Positions 1 to 9,075 of a stretch of 39,291 bases of DNA are shown in pieces (positions within the stretch are counted from its first letter, which is position 1; every line of letters begins with the position of its first letter). The translations under genes were made by a program, and so were the position numbers. The notes beneath the pieces were generated by a model, which made no database searches, was not told the DNA's origin, and saw nothing but the letters and a program-made list of their open reading frames with translations. This stretch comes from Brucella pecoris (GTDB lineage Bacteria; Pseudomonadota; Alphaproteobacteria; Rhizobiales; Rhizobiaceae): assembly GCF_006376675.1 (NCBI RefSeq), contig NZ_VEWK01000019.1, forward strand, positions 1-39,291, written 5' to 3'.

Positions 1-81
1 CATAACCGCCAAACTCAATCAACCAACTCAAGGGACGAACCAGTCTGCCGCTAGCAGCGTCGCCGCCCTCGTTGTGGGGGC

Positions 82-111
82 TATATAGGGGCGGCCCCTC
101 GTACCTGTCAA
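82..111 (-). promoter_or_regulatory. Leftward sigma70-type promoter with palindrome in the spacer
   Basis: On the minus strand TTGACA (106-111) is followed after 18 bases by TATATA (82-87), a near-consensus housekeeping promoter pointing off the left edge. The spacer carries the 13-base palindrome AGGGGC-G-GCCCCT (87-99), which could be an operator. The first three bases of the window read as ATG on the minus strand, so a gene may start about 70 bases downstream, but its body lies outside the window. Confidence 0.5.
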
Positions 112-500
112 CAGTGACGGCGAAGTTTTTTGATGTTTTTTTGACAGCTTTCCACAAGCCGTCGGATTTCCACGTATTTACCTTATATTATAGCGCGCTT
201 GATGCACCATGCGCAGTTGGGAGGGCCATAAACCGGCCTCATTACCCAAATAGTTTCCGCGATACTTTCAAAACTGGCAATAAGCCACGGCTTGCGAGCC
301 ACTGTGGAAATCCTGGTCCGGCAGGCTTGTCGTTGACTTACGTTTCTTCGACAGGCAAAACTCACATGCCCGTTTGGGAGCCTTCCGACAGGATGGAAGA
401 CACCTTAGCACCGGATTGGCGGCTCATCCGCTTTTCCGACAAACGATTTCAAGCACGTTTCGTGCAGTCAGTTTTTTGAAGAAGGGCCGGCTATAGCAGT
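112..500. other. Intergenic stretch without a supported gene
   Basis: No gene is supported here. The 135-codon open frame starting at 72 has neither a family signature nor a ribosome binding site. The segment lies between a leftward promoter and the M23 peptidase gene, so it should hold that gene's promoter, but no -35/-10 pair is convincing. T-runs occur around 126-139. Confidence 0.4.
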
Positions 501-2456
501 ATGAAAGAGATGCGGCCGAACAATCTCGATCCGGGTGACGAGCCCCCGCTCAGCGTAGGCGGACGGCGGCGGCCGCCTGATCGTCGCGAAGTTTCCGCCC
601 GCTGGCTCGCCGGTACGTTTCTGACCGGCGTTACATCTTGCATGCTGATCGGCGTCGCTTTGTTTGCTGCACTCGACGGGCGCGAACAGTTGGCCACGCC
701 GCCTGAAATTCTTGCCCGGAACGACATGCCTGGTGTGATCGACGACGCCGCCATTATAAAGGGTGGGCGCATTGTCAGCACCGTTTCCCAGCAAAAGGCA
801 CGAGACCGGCGCCGCTTTGATCTCTCTACCATGCAGAAAGTGGGCGAGCGTGAAGTCATCCGGACGCGACCGTTCGAATTTGTTCGCATGGCTCTGGCTG
901 TCGATCATCCAACCAACCGCAAATATCCGGCGTTCAATGCCCTGACCGTGTTCTCGGAGGGACCAGCGGCTCCGCAACCTACCGATGCCGGTCAGATTTA
1001 CGGCGCGAAGGTCGAAAGTGAAGTCAGCCTGCAGGTCGTCGACTTTCCGATGAACAGCACAACCTTCGACGCTTCCAGCGACCTTACCGTCGACGAGGTC
1101 GAAAAGGTCGTGCGTGATACTGGCGGTCTACTGACTGACGGTGACGTGCAGGTAGCCTCGCTTCATTATGTCGATCCTGCCCGTTTCGGCGGTACGGATT
1201 CTCCGTTCGCACTTGGCCCGGCGCTCGGTGTGAAGATTACTCAGGAGAATGTCAGTGTCGCACAGCGCGGCGATGACGAAACGGTCGGCGAAGGCTTTTC
1301 GGAAGAATTGATCCCGTTCCGTCAGACAGCCGAAATCGCGCAGGCGCTCGAAGATGCCGGCTATACGGGCAACGATGCCGGGAACATGGCCGATTCGCTC
1401 ACCAAGCTGATGAACTCGCCCCGCCTCAAGGAAGGCAGCGTTCTGCGTGTCGGCACCGAGACCCGGGATGGCGTTGACCGTATCGTGCGAGCAAGCATCT
1501 ATAATCGCACCACCCATCTGGTGACGGTCGCGCTCAACGACCGCGGACAGTATATTCCGTCAGACGAGCCGGAGCAGACCCCGCTCCTGCAGACCGCTTT
1601 CGATGGCAATGCCCTGCCGACGGCAATTCGGGGCAATCTTCCCAGCGTCTATGACGGGATCAGCCGGGCTGCACTTGCCTACGGCATGTCGGAGACAATG
1701 CGCGAACAGCTCATCAAGATGCTCGCAAGCGATGTCGACCTGCAATCGCGACTTTCACCGAGCGACCAGATCGACGCCTTCTTCTCGCTGCCGGACGATC
1801 CCGACAAGCCGGAAGCCGATTCGCAGCTTCTTTACATTGCCGCTAATTTCGGTGGAACAACCCGCAAATTCTATCGCTATCAGGCTCCGGACGGCAGCGT
1901 CGACTACTTCAATGGCGACGGCAAGAGCGCGAAACAGTTCCTCCTCCGCAATCCGGTTCCCAATGGTGTCTTCCGCTCACCGTTTGGCATGCGCCGCCAT
2001 CCAATCCTCGGCTATAGCCGCATGCATACCGGCGTGGACTGGGCCGCACCGCGCGGCACGCCGATCATCGCTTCCGGTAATGGCGTGGTGGAAAAGGCAG
2101 GCTGGACCAATGGTTATGGCAACCAGACCTTGCTTCGCCACGCCAATGGTTATGTGAGCAGCTACAATCACCAGAACGCAATCGCTCGCGGTGTTACAGC
2201 CGGTGCACGTGTCCGGCAGGGACAGGTGATTGGCTATGTGGGATCGACAGGTCTGTCGACCGGTCCTCATCTTCACTACGAGCTGATTGTGAACGGCACC
2301 AAGGTCGATCCTCTACGCATCCGCCTTCCGGACAATAAGGCACTTTCCGGCAAGGAGCTCGAAGCCTTCAAGCAGGAACGGGACCGCATCGATACGCTTT
2401 TGAACAGCGATGAAAACGGCACCAAGCTTGCCTCGAACGGATCGACCAAGAGCTGA
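501..2456 (+). CDS. M23 family metallopeptidase, membrane-anchored
   Basis: Predicted peptidoglycan endopeptidase (LytM/M23 class) of 651 residues. A charged, proline-rich N-terminus is followed by one membrane segment at about residues 34-58, leaving most of the protein in the periplasm. A long region of unknown fold leads to the M23 domain at about 485-605. Zinc-site motifs are intact: H509..D513 (HTGVD) and HLHYE at 590-594, so it should be catalytically competent. A GAAGAAGGG stretch lies upstream of the chosen ATG, but its spacing is long, and the next ATG is only three codons downstream. A strong terminator follows. The gene is convergent with an L,D-transpeptidase, so two wall-remodelling enzymes sit side by side. 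The family call is firm; the exact substrate bond and role (division or growth) are inference. Confidence 0.88.
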   Translation: MKEMRPNNLDPGDEPPLSVGGRRRPPDRREVSARWLAGTFLTGVTSCMLIGVALFAALDGREQLATPPEILARNDMPGVIDDAAIIKGGRIVSTVSQQKARDRRRFDLSTMQKVGEREVIRTRPFEFVRMALAVDHPTNRKYPAFNALTVFSEGPAAPQPTDAGQIYGAKVESEVSLQVVDFPMNSTTFDASSDLTVDEVEKVVRDTGGLLTDGDVQVASLHYVDPARFGGTDSPFALGPALGVKITQENVSVAQRGDDETVGEGFSEELIPFRQTAEIAQALEDAGYTGNDAGNMADSLTKLMNSPRLKEGSVLRVGTETRDGVDRIVRASIYNRTTHLVTVALNDRGQYIPSDEPEQTPLLQTAFDGNALPTAIRGNLPSVYDGISRAALAYGMSETMREQLIKMLASDVDLQSRLSPSDQIDAFFSLPDDPDKPEADSQLLYIAANFGGTTRKFYRYQAPDGSVDYFNGDGKSAKQFLLRNPVPNGVFRSPFGMRRHPILGYSRMHTGVDWAAPRGTPIIASGNGVVEKAGWTNGYGNQTLLRHANGYVSSYNHQNAIARGVTAGARVRQGQVIGYVGSTGLSTGPHLHYELIVNGTKVDPLRIRLPDNKALSGKELEAFKQERDRIDTLLNSDENGTKLASNGSTKS

Positions 2457-2466
2457 TAAAGAAAAG

Positions 2467-2492
2467 GCCGGGCGAAAAACTCCCGGCTTTTT
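2467..2492 (+). terminator. Intrinsic terminator after the M23 peptidase
   Basis: GCCGGG (2467-2472) pairs with CCCGGC (2482-2487) across a 9-base loop, followed by a run of T. It sits between two convergent genes and lies 10 bases after the M23 stop codon. Confidence 0.75.
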
Positions 2493-2513
2493 ATTTGAAG
2501 GATGTCGTTCGAC

Positions 2514-3980
2514 TTACTCAGCGAACTCGACTGTTACGCCGGCCTTCACCAGCTTTGCCAGCTCTTCGGCATCCCAGTTGGTCAATCGCACACAGCCATG
2601 GCTCGACGTCTTGCCGATTCTCGATGGCTCCGGCGTGCCGTGAATACCGTAGGTAGGCTTTGAAAGCGCAATCCAGACCGTTCCCACTGGCCCGTTCGGT
2701 CCAGGCGGAATGGTCAGCACCTTGTCGTTATTACCCTGCTTGAAGTTGATCTTCGGATTATAGGTGTAATTCGGATTGATCGCGATGCGCTCGACCTGAA
2801 CGATTCCGGATGGTGAAGGATTGTCCGACGAGCCGATGGTCGAGGGATAGGCGACGACCAGCTTGCCGGTTTCATCATAGCCGCGAACCTGCTTGCGCCC
2901 CTTGTCGGCAATGATACGAGCCACCTTGGTCCGGACAGGCTTGCCGAGATTGGGGATCTTCACAACCGAGCCGGGCTGGTTGAAGTTCACGCCGGGATTG
3001 ATCTCTTTCAGATAGGTCTCGTCGATATGAAACTTTTCGCCGAGCATTTCGGTGACCGATGTATAGGCCATCGCTGGGAGCTGCGCCTTATGGGCGTAAT
3101 CCTCTGGGATTGAGGCAACATATTGCCGTCCAACATCCTCATTGGTGATTGTGTATTCCGAGAAGGCCGGACCGCCTGTCGCTTCCAGCTCCGCATTGAC
3201 CGCCGCCTCGTCCGTCGGACTGATCGACTTTCCGGTCAGTTCGCCGTAGGCCGCAGCCGCCTTGTCGACATTGCTACCCGAACGACCGTCGATGACGCCA
3301 GGCGATGCACCCACGCGATCGAGGAGTATTTGATAGGCTGCGATCTTCGCCTTTGCGCCCTGCCCCTTCGGCATTTCGATGGCCGGAGCCATATCGCCCG
3401 GATTGGGAACACCTCTTGGCTGTTCATAACCCGGCTGGCCATAATCCTGCTGGCCGTCATAGCCGGGATTGGCACTGGCTGAATTGGTATTGGTATTGTC
3501 GGGATATTGATCGCCTGCTGGCGGCAGTTCCGATCGCTGCACCTGTCCATCCCGGTTGCCGCCATATTGCGGTGCTGCCGGAGCGTCCGGATAATAATTC
3601 GGGTCCTCGGGCACATTGCCGAAACCGTCATAGGGTGCACCACCGTCGACCGGTCCATCGAGCGTCCAGTTGTCGTCTGGCTGCGGTGCACGGCGAACCC
3701 GACGGTCATAGGCGTTCGGGTCATAATTATTGGCATCCTCGACACTGAGAATACGCCCGCGACGATCCATGGTAACGCGGCGGCCATACTGGTCGATAAA
3801 GACCCGCACCCGGCGATCATGATAGATTTCTTCACCTGGATCATAAAGCTGCGCAAGCTGTACCGGGCGTTCGGTAGCCGTTGCAGAATTGCCTTCCTCT
3901 GCGCGCGCTTTACCGTCGACGGCGGTTACCGCGACGGAAGCAAACAAAGCGAAACGAAGCATGCGTGTGGAATGCGCCAT
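2514..3980 (-). CDS. L,D-transpeptidase (YkuD domain)
   Basis: Predicted periplasmic L,D-transpeptidase making 3-3 peptidoglycan crosslinks or attaching outer-membrane proteins to the wall. From the chosen ATG (3980) it is 488 residues with a signal peptide in the first 28 or so. An upstream ATG at 4010 lacks a ribosome binding site, whereas 3980 has AGGG about 8 bases upstream. The order is: a long Pro/Tyr/Gly/Asn-rich low-complexity region (to about 195), a peptidoglycan-binding-like helical segment (about 205-250), a LysM-like stretch (about 280-340), and the YkuD domain. The active site H447...SHGCVRL (460-466) has the nucleophile C463. Rhizobiales grow from the pole and rely heavily on L,D-crosslinks, which fits; the exact substrate is not readable from sequence. 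Confidence 0.87.
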   Translation of the reverse strand: MAHSTRMLRFALFASVAVTAVDGKARAEEGNSATATERPVQLAQLYDPGEEIYHDRRVRVFIDQYGRRVTMDRRGRILSVEDANNYDPNAYDRRVRRAPQPDDNWTLDGPVDGGAPYDGFGNVPEDPNYYPDAPAAPQYGGNRDGQVQRSELPPAGDQYPDNTNTNSASANPGYDGQQDYGQPGYEQPRGVPNPGDMAPAIEMPKGQGAKAKIAAYQILLDRVGASPGVIDGRSGSNVDKAAAAYGELTGKSISPTDEAAVNAELEATGGPAFSEYTITNEDVGRQYVASIPEDYAHKAQLPAMAYTSVTEMLGEKFHIDETYLKEINPGVNFNQPGSVVKIPNLGKPVRTKVARIIADKGRKQVRGYDETGKLVVAYPSTIGSSDNPSPSGIVQVERIAINPNYTYNPKINFKQGNNDKVLTIPPGPNGPVGTVWIALSKPTYGIHGTPEPSRIGKTSSHGCVRLTNWDAEELAKLVKAGVTVEFAE

Positions 3981-4125
3981 GAAGAATGCCCTGGGTGATC
4001 GAGAGATCATGGATGCCGCGAATATGGTTAATAACTGATTAGCTGATAACAGCAGATGCCAGATGAACTGGACATGAAAATGGCCGACATCGGAGGAAAT
4101 CTGGAAAACTTGTCAGGCCAGACAT

Positions 4126-4160
4126 GAAAAAGGCGCCGCAACCTATCCGGTTGCGACGCC
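4126..4160 (-). terminator. Intrinsic terminator of clpB
   Basis: A 12-base-pair stem with one mismatch (4132-4143 with 4149-4160, 5-base loop) precedes a T-run on the minus strand (complement of 4126-4131). It starts just after the clpB stop codon. Confidence 0.8.
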
Positions 4161-4183
4161 CAAAGCCTTCAACTCATGCTCAT

Positions 4184-6805
4184 TCAAGCGTTCTCGTCGA
4201 CCTTCTGGCCTTCGTCCTCAAGTGCACCGCGAATCGGACGGAAGTTGAGCCTGTCCGAACCAGCAGTAATCTTGACGATGGAGCCATCCAGAATATCGCC
4301 CAGAAGAATGCGCTCAGCGAGCGGATCCTGAACTTCCTTCTGAATGACACGCTTCAACGGACGTGCACCATAAGCCGGGTCGTAGCCCTTGTTGGCCAAC
4401 CATTCGCGTGCATCTTCTTCAAGCTGCAATGCGATCTTGCGATCGCTCAGAAGCACCTGAAGACGCTGCATCTGAATATCGACAATCACACCCATATCTT
4501 CGCGGCGCAGCCGGTGGAACAGGATGATTTCATCGACACGGTTCAGGAATTCTGGACGGAAGGCGGCACGCACCACGCCCATCACTTCATCACGAACCGA
4601 TTCGACATCGTCCTTCTCGCCAAGATTGACGAGATATTCGGCACCGAGATTCGAGGTCATGATGATGACCGTATTACGGAAATCGACCGTGCGGCCCTGC
4701 CCGTCGGTCAGGCGTCCGTCATCCAGTACCTGCAACAGCACGTTGAACACATCAGGATGCGCCTTTTCGATCTCATCGAACAGGATCACTTGATACGGCC
4801 TGCGGCGCACGGCCTCCGTCAGAACACCGCCTTCTTCGTAGCCGACATAGCCGGGAGGTGCGCCGATCAGCCGGCTCACGGAATGCTTTTCCATGAATTC
4901 CGACATGTCGATACGCACCATGGCCGTGTCGTCTTGGAACAGGAACGAAGCCAATGCCTTGGTCAGTTCCGTCTTGCCAACGCCCGTGGGGCCCAGGAAG
5001 ATAAACGAACCGATAGGCCTGTTGGGATCCTGAAGCCCGGCACGTGCGCGGCGAACGGCCTTCGAGATGGCCTGCACTGCCTCGCCCTGCCCGACGACCC
5101 GCTTCGCCAGTTCGTCTTCCATACGCAACAGCTTCTCACGCTCGCCCTCCAGCATCCGGTCGACCGGAATACCGGTCCAGCGAGAGATGATCTGCGCCAC
5201 GTGGTCAGGTGTAACGGTTTCCTCCAGCAGAGAACCCTTGTTTTCCTGGCTTTCCGCTTCGACAAGCTGCTTTTCAAGCTGCGGAATCTTGCCATAGGCA
5301 AGTTCACCCGCCTTCTGGAACTCCCCGCTACGTTGAGCGATGGCGAGAGCATTGCGCGCCTCTTCGAGCTGACGCTTGAGATCGGCGGCAAGTCCAAGCT
5401 TCTGCTTTTCAGCCTGCCACTTCGAGGTCAATTCCGCCGATTCTTCTTCCAGATCGATCAGTTCTTTTTCAAGACGCTGCAGACGATCCTTGGACGCCGT
5501 ATCGGTTTCAACCTTCAGCGCTTCGCGCTCGATTTTGAGCTGCATCACGCGGCGATCGATTTCGTCCAGTTCTTCCGGCTTGGAATCCACCTGCATGCGC
5601 AGGCGCGATGCGGCCTCATCGACAAGATCAATCGCCTTGTCCGGCAGGAATCGGTCGGTGATGTAGCGATTCGACAGGGTTGCCGCAGCAACCAGAGCAG
5701 AATCCGAAACACGCACCTTGTGGTGCTGCTCGTATTTTTCCTTCAGGCCGCGCAAAATCGAAATCGTATCCTCGACGGTCGGTTCATCGACAAATACCGG
5801 CTGAAAACGACGTGCAAGCGCTGCGTCCTTCTCGACATACTTGCGGTATTCCTCCAGCGTCGTTGCGCCGACGCAGTGCAGTTCGCCACGTGCAAGGGCC
5901 GGCTTCAACAGGTTCGAAGCATCCATCGCGCCATCGGATTTGCCTGCACCGACAAGCGTGTGCATTTCATCGATGAAGAGGATGATCTGGCCGGCAGCCG
6001 TCTGCACTTCCGAAAGCACCGCTTTCAGACGTTCTTCGAACTCGCCGCGATATTTGGCACCGGCAATCAGCGCGCCCATGTCGAGCGCCATCAATTGCTT
6101 GTCCTTCAAGGATTCAGGCACGTCGCCATTGACGATGCGAAGCGCCAGACCTTCCGCGATTGCGGTCTTGCCGACGCCCGGCTCACCGATCAGAACCGGA
6201 TTATTCTTGGTGCGACGCGACAGAACCTGAATCGTGCGGCGGATTTCCTCGTCGCGACCGATCACGGGGTCAAGTTTGCCTGCGCGCGCATCCTCAGTCA
6301 GATCGCGGGCATATTTCTTCAACGCATCATAGTTGCTTTCAGCGGACGCCGAATCGGCTGTACGACCCTTACGCATATCGTTGATGACCTTGTTCAGCGC
6401 CGTCGGGGTCACACCGGCAGCGGAAAGAATTTCAGACGTCTTTGCAGATTTTTCCATCGCCAGCGCCGTCAGAAGGCGCTCGACGGTGACGAAGCTGTCA
6501 CCTGCCTTGCTGGCAAGCTCCTCGGCAAGCGAGAAAACCTTGGCAAGCGGTTGCGAAAGATAAAGCTGGTCGTTGCCGCCCGACACTTTGGGCAGCTTTT
6601 CGAGCGCGTTCTGCAGGCCGATACGCACATCAGCAATCCGTCCGCCTGCGCGTTCGATCAAAGACGTGGCAAGTCCTTCGTCATCATCGACGAGAACCTT
6701 CAGCACGTGTTCCGGCGTGAATTGCTGGTTGCCAGATGACAGCGCGAAAGTCTGTGCAGACTGGATAAAGCCCCGGACACGCTCCGTATATTTTTCAATG
6801 TTCAT
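4184..6805 (-). CDS. clpB: ATP-dependent disaggregase ClpB
   Basis: Cytosolic Hsp100 disaggregase that works with DnaK/DnaJ to rescue aggregated proteins. It is 873 residues, close to the usual 860 or so. The order is Clp N-domain (about 1-145), AAA1 with Walker A GEPGVGKT at 207-214, a long coiled middle domain (about 410-530), AAA2 with Walker A GPTGVGKT near 605-615 and a ClpB C-terminal small domain. The open frame extends 58 codons upstream, but the ATG at 6805 has a perfect AAGGAGA 7 bases before it and the family N-terminus (MNIEKYTERV), so that start is used. A heat-shock type promoter and a leader of about 85 bases lie upstream and a terminator follows, so it is probably monocistronic. 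Confidence 0.97.
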   Translation of the reverse strand: MNIEKYTERVRGFIQSAQTFALSSGNQQFTPEHVLKVLVDDDEGLATSLIERAGGRIADVRIGLQNALEKLPKVSGGNDQLYLSQPLAKVFSLAEELASKAGDSFVTVERLLTALAMEKSAKTSEILSAAGVTPTALNKVINDMRKGRTADSASAESNYDALKKYARDLTEDARAGKLDPVIGRDEEIRRTIQVLSRRTKNNPVLIGEPGVGKTAIAEGLALRIVNGDVPESLKDKQLMALDMGALIAGAKYRGEFEERLKAVLSEVQTAAGQIILFIDEMHTLVGAGKSDGAMDASNLLKPALARGELHCVGATTLEEYRKYVEKDAALARRFQPVFVDEPTVEDTISILRGLKEKYEQHHKVRVSDSALVAAATLSNRYITDRFLPDKAIDLVDEAASRLRMQVDSKPEELDEIDRRVMQLKIEREALKVETDTASKDRLQRLEKELIDLEEESAELTSKWQAEKQKLGLAADLKRQLEEARNALAIAQRSGEFQKAGELAYGKIPQLEKQLVEAESQENKGSLLEETVTPDHVAQIISRWTGIPVDRMLEGEREKLLRMEDELAKRVVGQGEAVQAISKAVRRARAGLQDPNRPIGSFIFLGPTGVGKTELTKALASFLFQDDTAMVRIDMSEFMEKHSVSRLIGAPPGYVGYEEGGVLTEAVRRRPYQVILFDEIEKAHPDVFNVLLQVLDDGRLTDGQGRTVDFRNTVIIMTSNLGAEYLVNLGEKDDVESVRDEVMGVVRAAFRPEFLNRVDEIILFHRLRREDMGVIVDIQMQRLQVLLSDRKIALQLEEDAREWLANKGYDPAYGARPLKRVIQKEVQDPLAERILLGDILDGSIVKITAGSDRLNFRPIRGALEDEGQKVDENA

Positions 6806-6898
6806 AAATGTCTCCTTTGCCTTCCGGCCCGTCATGCAGCGCCAGAAGATGTATGGTGACGAAGCCCCCGCAATGGGCGGGCTCCTTTTCCAGTACAG

Positions 6899-6928
6899 CA
6901 TATGGGACCATCGCCGGGTTTCGGCAAG
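6899..6928 (-). promoter_or_regulatory. Candidate RpoH (sigma32) promoter of clpB
   Basis: On the minus strand CTTG (6928-6925) is followed after 18 bases by CCCATATG (6906-6899). This matches the alphaproteobacterial heat-shock promoter pattern (CTTG, 17-18 bases, C-rich plus TAT). Transcription would begin near 6890, about 85 bases before the clpB ATG. Confidence 0.65.
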
Positions 6929-6949
6929 GGTCACATGCACTTGCAAAAC

Positions 6950-6984
6950 CAAATAAAAATGGCGCGGAAACCGCGCCATTTTGA
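6950..6984 (-). terminator. Intrinsic terminator after the DUF4167 gene
   Basis: A perfect 9-base-pair stem (ATGGCGCGG 6959-6967 with 6971-6979, 3-base loop) is followed by T-rich sequence on the minus strand. It lies about 20 bases after the stop of the DUF4167 gene and separates it from the clpB promoter. Confidence 0.8.
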
Positions 6985-7005
6985 AGTCGATACGAAGATA
7001 CGAAG

Positions 7006-7803
7006 TTATGCGTCAGAATTCACTGGTTCCGTTGCTGGCGTCTCGTCACCACTATCCTTGGCAGCGCGGCGCGGGCGACCCGGACGGCGCGTGGCGCGGC
7101 GTGGTGCTGCTTCGTCGGTAGGAGCAGCATCGGCAACAGGAGCGGCCTCGACAGCCACCGGTGCTGCCTGCTCGGGAACAACCTCAGCCGGAGCAGAAAC
7201 ATCTTCAGCCACCGGCTGAGCTTGCTTTTCCTGCGGCTGTTCGTCGGAACGCTCGTCGGCGTTAAAACGCTCGCGCTGCGGACGGCGGCCGCGACCAAGA
7301 CGACGATCACGATTGTCGCGTTCGCGCGGCTGCTGGCGACCTTCGCCGGACTTTACCGGCTCGCCGCCATCTTCACCATAGACAACTTCAGCGGGCGTGC
7401 CTTCGATAACCGGCTGCGGGCCGGAACCGTTGACAGGCTGCGGCTGCGTTGCGACAGGCGAGAAGCTTGCTTCCTCGTCTTCCGCACCGTCATCGTCGAA
7501 AGTTTCCTCGCGCTGGAACGGCACCGGATTCTGCGCCATGGCAGCCATGATGATGCGATTGTAATGTTCAGCGTGCTGAAGATAGTTTTCTGCTATCACG
7601 CGATCGCCAGATGCCTGTGCGTCTCGCGCAAGTGCTGAGTATTTTTCTGCAATATGTTGCGCATTGCCACGGATCTTCACATCCGGACCATTGCTTTCGT
7701 AATTGCGCGACAGAGGATTGGGGCCCTTGCGGTTGTTGTTGTTATTATTGTTATTGTTATTGCCCCGTCCGCGCATGCGCCTGTTCTGCTGTGCTGGCCT
7801 CAT
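7006..7803 (-). CDS. DUF4167 domain-containing protein
   Basis: Alphaproteobacterial protein of unknown function, 265 residues from the ATG at 7803. An ATG two codons upstream (7809) directly abuts the AAAGAG ribosome binding site, so the second ATG, with better spacing, is preferred. The N-terminus is Arg/Gly-rich with ten consecutive Asn. The DUF4167 core (about residues 30-95) contains the IRGNAQHIAEKY...AGDRVIAENYLQHAEHY-type pattern typical of the family. The rest is acidic and Pro/Ala/Gln-rich, ending in an Arg/Pro stretch with a PGRPRR motif resembling an AT-hook. Nucleic-acid binding is therefore conceivable but unproven. It has its own terminator and lies downstream of prmC across a gap of about 390 bases. 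Confidence 0.85.
   Translation of the reverse strand: MRPAQQNRRMRGRGNNNNNNNNNNRKGPNPLSRNYESNGPDVKIRGNAQHIAEKYSALARDAQASGDRVIAENYLQHAEHYNRIIMAAMAQNPVPFQREETFDDDGAEDEEASFSPVATQPQPVNGSGPQPVIEGTPAEVVYGEDGGEPVKSGEGRQQPRERDNRDRRLGRGRRPQRERFNADERSDEQPQEKQAQPVAEDVSAPAEVVPEQAAPVAVEAAPVADAAPTDEAAPRRATRRPGRPRRAAKDSGDETPATEPVNSDA
7732..7761 (-). repeat. Asn-coding trinucleotide microsatellite
   Basis: Ten consecutive AAC/AAT triplets within the DUF4167 gene encode ten Asn in a row. Gain or loss of units would stay in frame. Confidence 0.85.
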
Positions 7804-7809
7804 ATTCAT

Positions 7810-8194
7810 CTCTTTTCAGATTAAAGGGCGTAGAAACTCCCAGCCAAAAAAGCTGCCGGTTTCACGCTATCGAGCCATGGAGGAAGTACGCCCTAAAAAC
7901 TTCCCACAAATCGACTGCTCCTGAGTTAGGTACACCTCTGCAGGTCACCGAAACTCCGCGGTTGCATTAATGCATAACCATTCCGAAAAGCTTGCTCTTC
8001 GAGATTATGCTTGAAAGTCGTGTACTTCCGCACAAGCCATCCCCAAAGAACCCTCCGGGGAGCATGACCAAAAATCGTCATGGAGCATTTCCGCCACCGC
8101 CCATCAGCGGGCAAAACCATTCTGGCTGTATACGGTGGCCGGAAACTAAACGGCTTCGCCGCAAATTCCAAGTGTTTTTTAGCGGTTCACCGCA
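7810..8194. other. Intergenic region between prmC and the DUF4167 gene
   Basis: About 385 bases without a supported gene. An 81-codon open frame on the minus strand (7926-8171) lacks a ribosome binding site and any recognisable family. The palindrome TGCATTAATGCA (7963-7974) could be an operator. The DUF4167 promoter must lie here but no clear -35/-10 pair stands out. Confidence 0.4.
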
Positions 8195-9073
8195 TCAAAA
8201 TTGCATATTCGATTTGTGCGCGAAAAGCATGGCCCTTCTGTGGCCACCAAGATCACTCGCTTGTCCCGCGAGAGAAAAACCTGCGCTTTCAAACAGCGCT
8301 TCAACATCCTGGAATTGTCCGGCGCCAATTTCCACGGCAACCATTCCATTCCTATATAGGTGATCTGCTGCCTTCTGCGCAAGGGCCCTGTAAAAATTCA
8401 GTCCGTCAGTGCCGCCATCAAGTGCGGCAAGCGGATCGTGTTCGCGCACTTCGCGCGACAATCCCGCTATGTCTTCATGCGGAATATAGGGCGGGTTTGA
8501 GACAATGAGATGAAACCGCCCGCACACATTTTCGAACCAGTCGCTTCTGAGCGTCGCAAAGCGGTCGCCCACCCCATTGGCGGTTGCATTGATTCGCGCC
8601 ATCGCAAGCGCACCTTCCGCCATATCGAGACCGATGCCGTGCGCGCTCTCGAAGTGGTGCAAAAGCGAGATGATGATAGCGCCCGTTCCTGTCCCCATAT
8701 CGAGCAGTTCAAGCGTGCTCGTCTTTGCGGCGAGTGCTTCCAAAGTCGGAATGACCAGCTCCACCAGCACTTCCGTATCGGGACGCGGTTCAAGCGTCTC
8801 TGCAGAAAGCCGAAAAGGCAGGCCGAAAAAATCGCGAACACCCATGATCCGGTGAACCGGCTCGCCCTTTACGCGCCGATCCAGCGCATCGTATAGGTTC
8901 TCGACGGCCTCAGAATCTATCAGTTGCTCAGGCGCGGAAATCAGATCGAGCCGCGTTTTGCCCGTCGCCCATTCGACCAGAAGCCTCGCGTCGAGATCGG
9001 GTGTATCGAGCCCCACGTCCCGAAGCTGCTTCCGGGCGGCGCTCATCAGTATGTCGAGGCGTTCGCCGCTCAC
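8195..9073 (-). CDS. prmC: Release factor glutamine methyltransferase PrmC
   Basis: Methylates the glutamine of the GGQ motif in peptide-chain release factors using S-adenosylmethionine, raising termination efficiency. It is 292 residues: an N-terminal helical domain, SAM motif LDMGTGTGAI at 124-133, and the catalytic NPPY at 193-196 that holds the substrate glutamine. The start is GTG at 9073, two bases after the prfA stop codon, so the two are almost certainly co-transcribed and perhaps translationally coupled. Its substrate RF1 is encoded directly upstream, the usual pairing. Confidence 0.95.
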   Translation of the reverse strand: MSGERLDILMSAARKQLRDVGLDTPDLDARLLVEWATGKTRLDLISAPEQLIDSEAVENLYDALDRRVKGEPVHRIMGVRDFFGLPFRLSAETLEPRPDTEVLVELVIPTLEALAAKTSTLELLDMGTGTGAIIISLLHHFESAHGIGLDMAEGALAMARINATANGVGDRFATLRSDWFENVCGRFHLIVSNPPYIPHEDIAGLSREVREHDPLAALDGGTDGLNFYRALAQKAADHLYRNGMVAVEIGAGQFQDVEALFESAGFSLAGQASDLGGHRRAMLFAHKSNMQF

Positions 9074-9075
9074 GC

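Noticed and set aside
4124..6739. 871-codon open frame on the plus strand
   Set aside because: It lies exactly opposite clpB, whose domains are complete. The translation is His/Arg/Gln-rich without any family pattern. It is an antisense shadow of a GC-rich gene.
7926..8171. 81-codon minus-strand open frame between prmC and the DUF4167 gene
   Set aside because: No ribosome binding site and no recognisable domain; kept as intergenic.
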